Positions 60,020 through 64,000 of a stretch of 64,000 bases of DNA are shown one piece after another (the stretch's first letter is position 1; every line of letters begins with the position of its first letter). A program made the translations under genes and the position numbers. Below the pieces are notes generated by a model, which worked only from the letters and a program-made list of their open reading frames with translations, was not told where the DNA came from and made no database searches. The stretch is from Streptomyces inusitatus (GTDB lineage Bacteria > Actinomycetota > Actinomycetes > Streptomycetales > Streptomycetaceae), in contig NZ_BMWG01000003.1 in the NCBI RefSeq assembly GCF_014651115.1, positions 331,685 through 395,684 of the forward strand, written 5' to 3'.

Positions 60020-60580
60020 GTGACAGCCCTGGAGTCAGTGATCCGCCCGGCGGTCGCGAGCGACCTGGACGCCGTGGCCGAGATCTTCACGCACTACGTC
60101 CGCCACACCGTGATCACCTTCGAGGAGACCCCTCCGCCGGTGGCCGCCTGGCGCCGGCGGCTCGACGACCTCGCCGCCCAAGGTCTGCCCTTTCTGGTCG
60201 CCGAGCTGTCCGGCCAGGTCGCGGGCTATGCCTACGCGGCCCCGTGGCGTCCCAAGCCCGCCTATCGGCACACCGCCGAGACCTCGATCTACCTCGCCCC
60301 CGGCCGGACGGGCCAGGGTCTCGGCGGCGCTCTGCTGGAAGCCCTGCTGACCGCCTGTGCCCGGACTCATGTACGGCAGCTGATCGCCGTCATCGCCGGC
60401 ACCGGTGCCGACACCGGTGCCGGTGCCAACGCCTCGGTCGCGCTGCATCGCCGTCATGGCTTCACCGAAGCGGGGCGGCTGGCCTCCGTCGGCCACAAGC
60501 ACGATCGCTGGCTCGACACCACGCTGATGCAGCGGGCACTCGGCCACCCATCAGCGGCTGCCCCGGACCTGAATCGGTGA
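60020..60580 (+). CDS. GNAT acetyltransferase (phosphinothricin acetyltransferase-like)
   Basis: 186 aa from GTG 60020. VIRPAVASDLDAVAEIFTHYV, FEETPPPVAAWRRRL, GYAYAAPWRPKPAYRHTAETSIYLAPGRTGQGLGGALLEALL (acetyl-CoA loop GRTGQGLGG) and ASVALHRRHGF match PAT/Bar-type N-acetyltransferases, which acetylate amino-acid-like amines. Where relatives have a short loop before ASVALH, this protein has GTGADTGAGAN, encoded by repeated accggtgcc units (60400-60430), apparently a slippage insertion. Substrate unproven. Confidence 0.88.
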   Translation: MTALESVIRPAVASDLDAVAEIFTHYVRHTVITFEETPPPVAAWRRRLDDLAAQGLPFLVAELSGQVAGYAYAAPWRPKPAYRHTAETSIYLAPGRTGQGLGGALLEALLTACARTHVRQLIAVIAGTGADTGAGANASVALHRRHGFTEAGRLASVGHKHDRWLDTTLMQRALGHPSAAAPDLNR

Positions 60581-60722
60581 CCTCCCCGGCCCGGGCCCGG
60601 GCATGCCAGGGTGACGGCGCGCCCGCCGGGGCTCGCCGGGGGGACGGCCGTCGCACCGGTCTCACGGAAGGGTCCGGACGGCGGCCGCCGGGACCGACGC
60701 TACGCCGGGGGCGGGGGGCTCG

Positions 60723-63098
60723 CTACCGGGGTCGGCCGGTGGCGGTGCCTTTGACGGCGTCGAGGGCGTAGACGCAGCGGTCCTTGCTGCACGCGTAGAC
60801 GACGCCGCCCTTGACGACGGGGGAGCCGGTGATCTCACCGCCGGTGGCGAGTTTCCAGCGGAGTTGGCCGCCTGCGGCGTCGAGGGTGTAGAGGACGTGG
60901 TCGGCGGAGCCGAAGTGGACGCGGCCGTCGGCGACGACGGGGGTGCCGATGACCTCGCCACCCGCGGCGAAGCGCCACAGGGGGGTGCCGGTGACGGCGT
61001 CGAGGGTGTAGAGGGCGCTGCCGCTGCCGACGTGGATGTTGCCGCCGGTGACGAGGACGGGTTCGGCGGAGGGGCGGGACTCGGTGGCGATGCGCCAGCG
61101 GTCCTTGCCGGTGGCGGCGTCGAGGGCGTAGACGGTGCCGAGGTAGTCGGCGAGGTAGACGCCGCCGCCGGTGACGGCGGGGCCGGGGGCGAAGGCGGGC
61201 GGGGAGAGGAAGACGGCGGGGGCCTCGAAGTGCCAGCGGACGAGGCCGGTGGCGGTGTCGACGGCGAGGACGCGGGTCCCGGCGGAGATGTAGACATCGC
61301 CGTCGGGGGCGGGGTGGACCCGGACGGGGACATTGCCGCAGGAGGCGGCGTCGCCGACGGGGTAGGACCAGCGTTCCACGCCGGTGCGGGCCTCCAGGGC
61401 GCAGAGCCGGGCGTCGCGCCAGACGTAGACGGTGTCCTCGTGTATGACGGGTCCGGCCTCGGGGGTCTCGAAGTCGGTCTGGACCCCGGTGACCTCCCAC
61501 AGCTTCTCGCCGTTGGAGGCCTCCCAGGCCTGTACGCCGCCGCCGCGCGAGCCGGTCACCACGGTGCCCCGGGAGGCGCGCAGGGAGTAGACCCAGGCCT
61601 CGGTCTGGAACCGCCAGCGCTCCTGGCCGCCGGTGGCGTCGAGGGCGTAGAGGGTGGGGCCGTCGGAGCCGTGGATGAGGCCGCCGTCGACGGCCATGGT
61701 CCAGGCGACGTCCTTGGTCTTGAACTGGCGGCGGCCGGTGGCCACGTCCAGCGCGTGGACCTCGAAGGAGGTGACGTAGAGCAGCTCGCCGGCGACCACG
61801 GGTGTGCCCCAGACGTCGTTCGACATCCGGAAGCGCCAGGGCCGCCAGTGGGCGGGAGCCTGCGGGGACGGGGCGGGCGGCGGGACCGCCGGGGGCCGGG
61901 CGGGGGCGGCGGGGGCCGCCGCGGGGAGGGCGTGGAGTCCGGCGGGCGGCCGGATCCAGCCGGTCGCGGGGCCCGCCTGGGCGACGGCGGCACGGGCCGG
62001 GTCGGCGACCCGGGGGCCGGGGCCGATCGGGACGCCGACGCCGGGCAGCCGCACCGGACCGGCGGCGGCGGGCGCTCCGGTGCGCGGGTCGGCGCTCCAG
62101 TCGGGGGCCGGGCGCGGCGGGGCCGGGCGCGGCGGGGCCGGGGGCATCGGGGGCGGCTCGGGCGGTCGCTGCGGAAGGGCGGCCGGTACGGCGGGGACGG
62201 TTCTGCCGCCGCCCCTGCGCAGCTCGATCATCGCCGTCGCCGGGCCGGGGAGCCAGGCCGATGCCGTACCGCTGTCGTCGCCGCCGGAGGCGAAGAGATG
62301 CGGTGCGAGCTGCGACTGGAGGTCCTCGGGGGTGGGGCGGAGGGTCTTCTCGGTCTGCATGCAGGATTCGATCAGCGGGCGCAGCTCGGCCGGGAGTCCC
62401 TCCAGGTCGGGGCCTTCTCGCAGCAGCATGAAGACGGTCTCGACCGGGTTGGCCCCGTGGAAGGGGGCATGTCCGGTCGCGGCGAAGACCAGGGTGGAGC
62501 CGAGGGAGAAGACATCGCTCGCGCCGGTGACGCTGCGGGAGTCGCGGGCCTGCTCGGGGGACATGTACGCGGGGGTGCCGACGGCGACGTTGGTCATGGT
62601 CAGCCGGGTGTTGGAGACCCCGGACGCGATACCGAAGTCGATCACTCGGGGGCCGTCCTCGACCACCAGGACATTGGACGGCTTGAGGTCGCGGTGGACC
62701 AGTCCCGCGCCGTGGATCGACTGGAGTGCCTCGGCGATGCCCGCCGCGAGCCAGCGGACGGCCTGGGCCGGGAGGGGCCCGCACTCGTTCACTATCTCTT
62801 CGAGGGAGGGGGCGGGCACATAGGCGGTCGCCAGCCAGGGCACGGGGGCCCGGGGGTCGGCGTCGACCACGGCCGCGGTGTAGAACCCGCTGACGGCGCG
62901 GGCGGCCTCCACCTCGCGGGTGAAGCGGACACGGAAGAGCTGATCCTCGGCCAGTTCGGTCCGTACGGTCTTGATCGCCACCCGTCGGCCGGACGCCGAC
63001 CGGGCGAGATAGACCAGCCCCATGCCTCCGGCTCCGAGCCGGCCCAGCACTTCGAACGGGCCGATCCGTCTCGGATCGTGCTGCGTCAGCTGCTGCAT
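60723..63098 (-). CDS. afsK: AfsK, Ser/Thr protein kinase with PQQ-like beta-propeller
   Basis: 791 aa from ATG 63098 ([19 protein letters not shown]), close to the 799 aa of S. coelicolor AfsK. Kinase domain ~10-275: G-loop [15 protein letters not shown], Lys in [33 protein letters not shown]. Pro/Ala-rich linker ~300-420. The C-terminal half is PQQ-like repeats ([97 protein letters not shown]). No transmembrane helix. AfsK autophosphorylates and phosphorylates AfsR; KbpA and S-adenosylmethionine modulate it in S. coelicolor. Recognition rests on domain order and strong recalled similarity. Confidence 0.9.
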   Translation of the reverse strand: MQQLTQHDPRRIGPFEVLGRLGAGGMGLVYLARSASGRRVAIKTVRTELAEDQLFRVRFTREVEAARAVSGFYTAAVVDADPRAPVPWLATAYVPAPSLEEIVNECGPLPAQAVRWLAAGIAEALQSIHGAGLVHRDLKPSNVLVVEDGPRVIDFGIASGVSNTRLTMTNVAVGTPAYMSPEQARDSRSVTGASDVFSLGSTLVFAATGHAPFHGANPVETVFMLLREGPDLEGLPAELRPLIESCMQTEKTLRPTPEDLQSQLAPHLFASGGDDSGTASAWLPGPATAMIELRRGGGRTVPAVPAALPQRPPEPPPMPPAPPRPAPPRPAPDWSADPRTGAPAAAGPVRLPGVGVPIGPGPRVADPARAAVAQAGPATGWIRPPAGLHALPAAAPAAPARPPAVPPPAPSPQAPAHWRPWRFRMSNDVWGTPVVAGELLYVTSFEVHALDVATGRRQFKTKDVAWTMAVDGGLIHGSDGPTLYALDATGGQERWRFQTEAWVYSLRASRGTVVTGSRGGGVQAWEASNGEKLWEVTGVQTDFETPEAGPVIHEDTVYVWRDARLCALEARTGVERWSYPVGDAASCGNVPVRVHPAPDGDVYISAGTRVLAVDTATGLVRWHFEAPAVFLSPPAFAPGPAVTGGGVYLADYLGTVYALDAATGKDRWRIATESRPSAEPVLVTGGNIHVGSGSALYTLDAVTGTPLWRFAAGGEVIGTPVVADGRVHFGSADHVLYTLDAAGGQLRWKLATGGEITGSPVVKGGVVYACSKDRCVYALDAVKGTATGRPR

Positions 63099-63280
63099 AC
63101 CTGCCTGCCACCTCCCCGTACGGGTCCCTGTCACACCACCGAGACCCTCAGCGGCGGTACCCACCCTGATTCTTCCTGTCCGAGGCAACGGTGGCGAACC
63201 CGGGGGCGGATCGGGGTGTCTCATCCGGATTCGGACACAGTGGCGGACCGGAAGCCAGTAGGTTCCGCGCCGGAGCGGGG

Positions 63281-64000
63281 TCAGGTCTCGGCCAGGACGG
63301 CGAAGAGGGCACCCTGGTTGTCCATGAGTACGGCGATTCGCCCGTAGGGGATGTCGAAGGGCGGGGCCTGGACGCGACCGCCCAGGCGTACGACAGTGGC
63401 CGCCGCGGCATCGCAATCCTTGACGCAGAAATAGACAAGGAAGTGGCCCGGGAGTTCCGGCGGGAAGGCTTCGGTGAGAACGCAGCGGCCCGCCACGGCC
63501 GTTCGCTCGCCCGGCTCGTCCGCCTCTTCGGGGTCGGCGGGGTCGGCGGGGTCGGCGGTACGCGGGGACCAGAGCCGGATGTCCATGGCCGGGCCGCAGC
63601 CCGGGCCCAGTTCGGCGGGTCTGGGCAGATCGGTGCCGGTGTAGCCGAAGACCTCCTCGTAGAAGGGGTCGACCCGGTCCTTGCGCCAGGTGTAGACCTC
63701 GGTCCAGCAGTACGCGCCCGGCACCCCCCGGGTCTCGAAGCCGGCCCGGCCGCCCGCCTCGCCGCCCGTCTCGCCACCTGCCTGCCAGAGCCCGAAGACC
63801 GCGCCGCCGGGGTCGGCCGCCATCGCGACCGCGCCGAGCCGGCCCACCGGGCGGGGGGAGCTGATGAGGTGTCCGCCCGCTTCCGGGACACGGGCGGCGA
63901 GGGCGGTGATGTCGTCGGCGGCGAGGTAGACGTTCCAGATGGTGGGCATCCGGCCGTCCCCCTTGGGGGCTATCGCGGCGGCGAGCAGTCCATCGCTGTA
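63281..64000 (-). CDS. VOC-family (glyoxalase-like) protein, 5' end outside window
   Basis: The frame is open to the last base ([30 protein letters not shown]...), so the first VOC half starts beyond the window; the ATG at 63949 is internal. Two-domain VOC fold: [38 protein letters not shown] closes domain 1. Domain 2 runs from [28 protein letters not shown] to [29 protein letters not shown]. Relatives are ~260-aa hydroxylase/glyoxalase-like proteins. A repeated [15 protein letters not shown] insertion at ~63530-63560 is low-complexity. Function unknown; upstream of afsK on the same strand, 182 bp apart. Confidence 0.85.
   Translation of the reverse strand, partial: YSDGLLAAAIAPKGDGRMPTIWNVYLAADDITALAARVPEAGGHLISSPRPVGRLGAVAMAADPGGAVFGLWQAGGETGGEAGGRAGFETRGVPGAYCWTEVYTWRKDRVDPFYEEVFGYTGTDLPRPAELGPGCGPAMDIRLWSPRTADPADPADPEEADEPGERTAVAGRCVLTEAFPPELPGHFLVYFCVKDCDAAAATVVRLGGRVQAPPFDIPYGRIAVLMDNQGALFAVLAET

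Noticed and set aside
60864..63347. Long plus-strand open frame opposite afsK
   Set aside because: Gly/Asp/Val-rich composition typical of antisense reading of high-GC genes; afsK on the other strand has clear kinase and propeller motifs.

Overview
The window is Streptomyces-type chromosomal DNA: very high GC, third-codon-position GC bias, GTG and TTG starts, ATGA/GTGA gene overlaps, and lineage-typical genes (afsR/afsS/afsK, a conservon, an Scr1/DUF397 pair). I see no rRNA, tRNA, CRISPR array or intact insertion sequence.

Layout. 1-4152: three tandem secreted FG-GAP beta-propeller genes, the first cut by the window edge. 4175-10665: a hydrolase with a degenerate active site, an ArsR-type regulator, an LLM-class oxidoreductase, a Tat-exported PHP-domain phosphoesterase, the remnant of an imine-reductase-like gene and an APC permease. 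11002-21092: a catabolic block (aldehyde dehydrogenase, N-acyl-D-amino-acid-deacylase-like amidohydrolase, two LLM oxidoreductases, an SDR, an ACMSD-like amidohydrolase) with a pentapeptide-repeat protein, a methyltransferase remnant and a GT2 glycosyltransferase. 21637-26365: lipoprotein polysaccharide deacetylase, then afsR and afsS. 26871-34404: conservon cvnABCD with two P450s, then a NarL-type two-component system. 34595-40637: a secreted protein, an NB-ARC/TPR STAND ATPase with small partner genes, and an Scr1/DUF397 pair. 41005-45089: a three-gene ABC system and a secreted serine hydrolase. 45427-55869: seven more tandem FG-GAP genes. 55892-59917: acyl-CoA synthetase divergent from thiolase, DUF35 and enoyl-CoA hydratase genes. 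60020-64000: GNAT acetyltransferase, afsK, and a VOC protein cut by the window end.

How the genes may work together. (i) AfsK (Ser/Thr kinase with a PQQ propeller), AfsR (SARP regulator) and AfsS (DNH-repeat protein) form the classical cascade controlling secondary metabolism. Here afsR-afsS and afsK point at each other across about 34 kb of other genes. (ii) A 15-bp palindrome, CTGACG-N3-CGTCAG, occurs six times, always in front of the catabolic operons at 14-21 kb and 57 kb. This suggests one dispersed degradation regulon under a TetR-like regulator encoded elsewhere. (iii) The STAND ATPase at 35-38 kb and a 137-aa neighbour share the same short glycine-rich motif, resembling the amyloid-type homotypic signalling motifs that pair NLR-like ATPases with effectors; this is a candidate immune or regulated-death module. 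(iv) Ten FG-GAP paralogues in two arrays look like an expanding, recombining family of secreted calcium-binding propellers.
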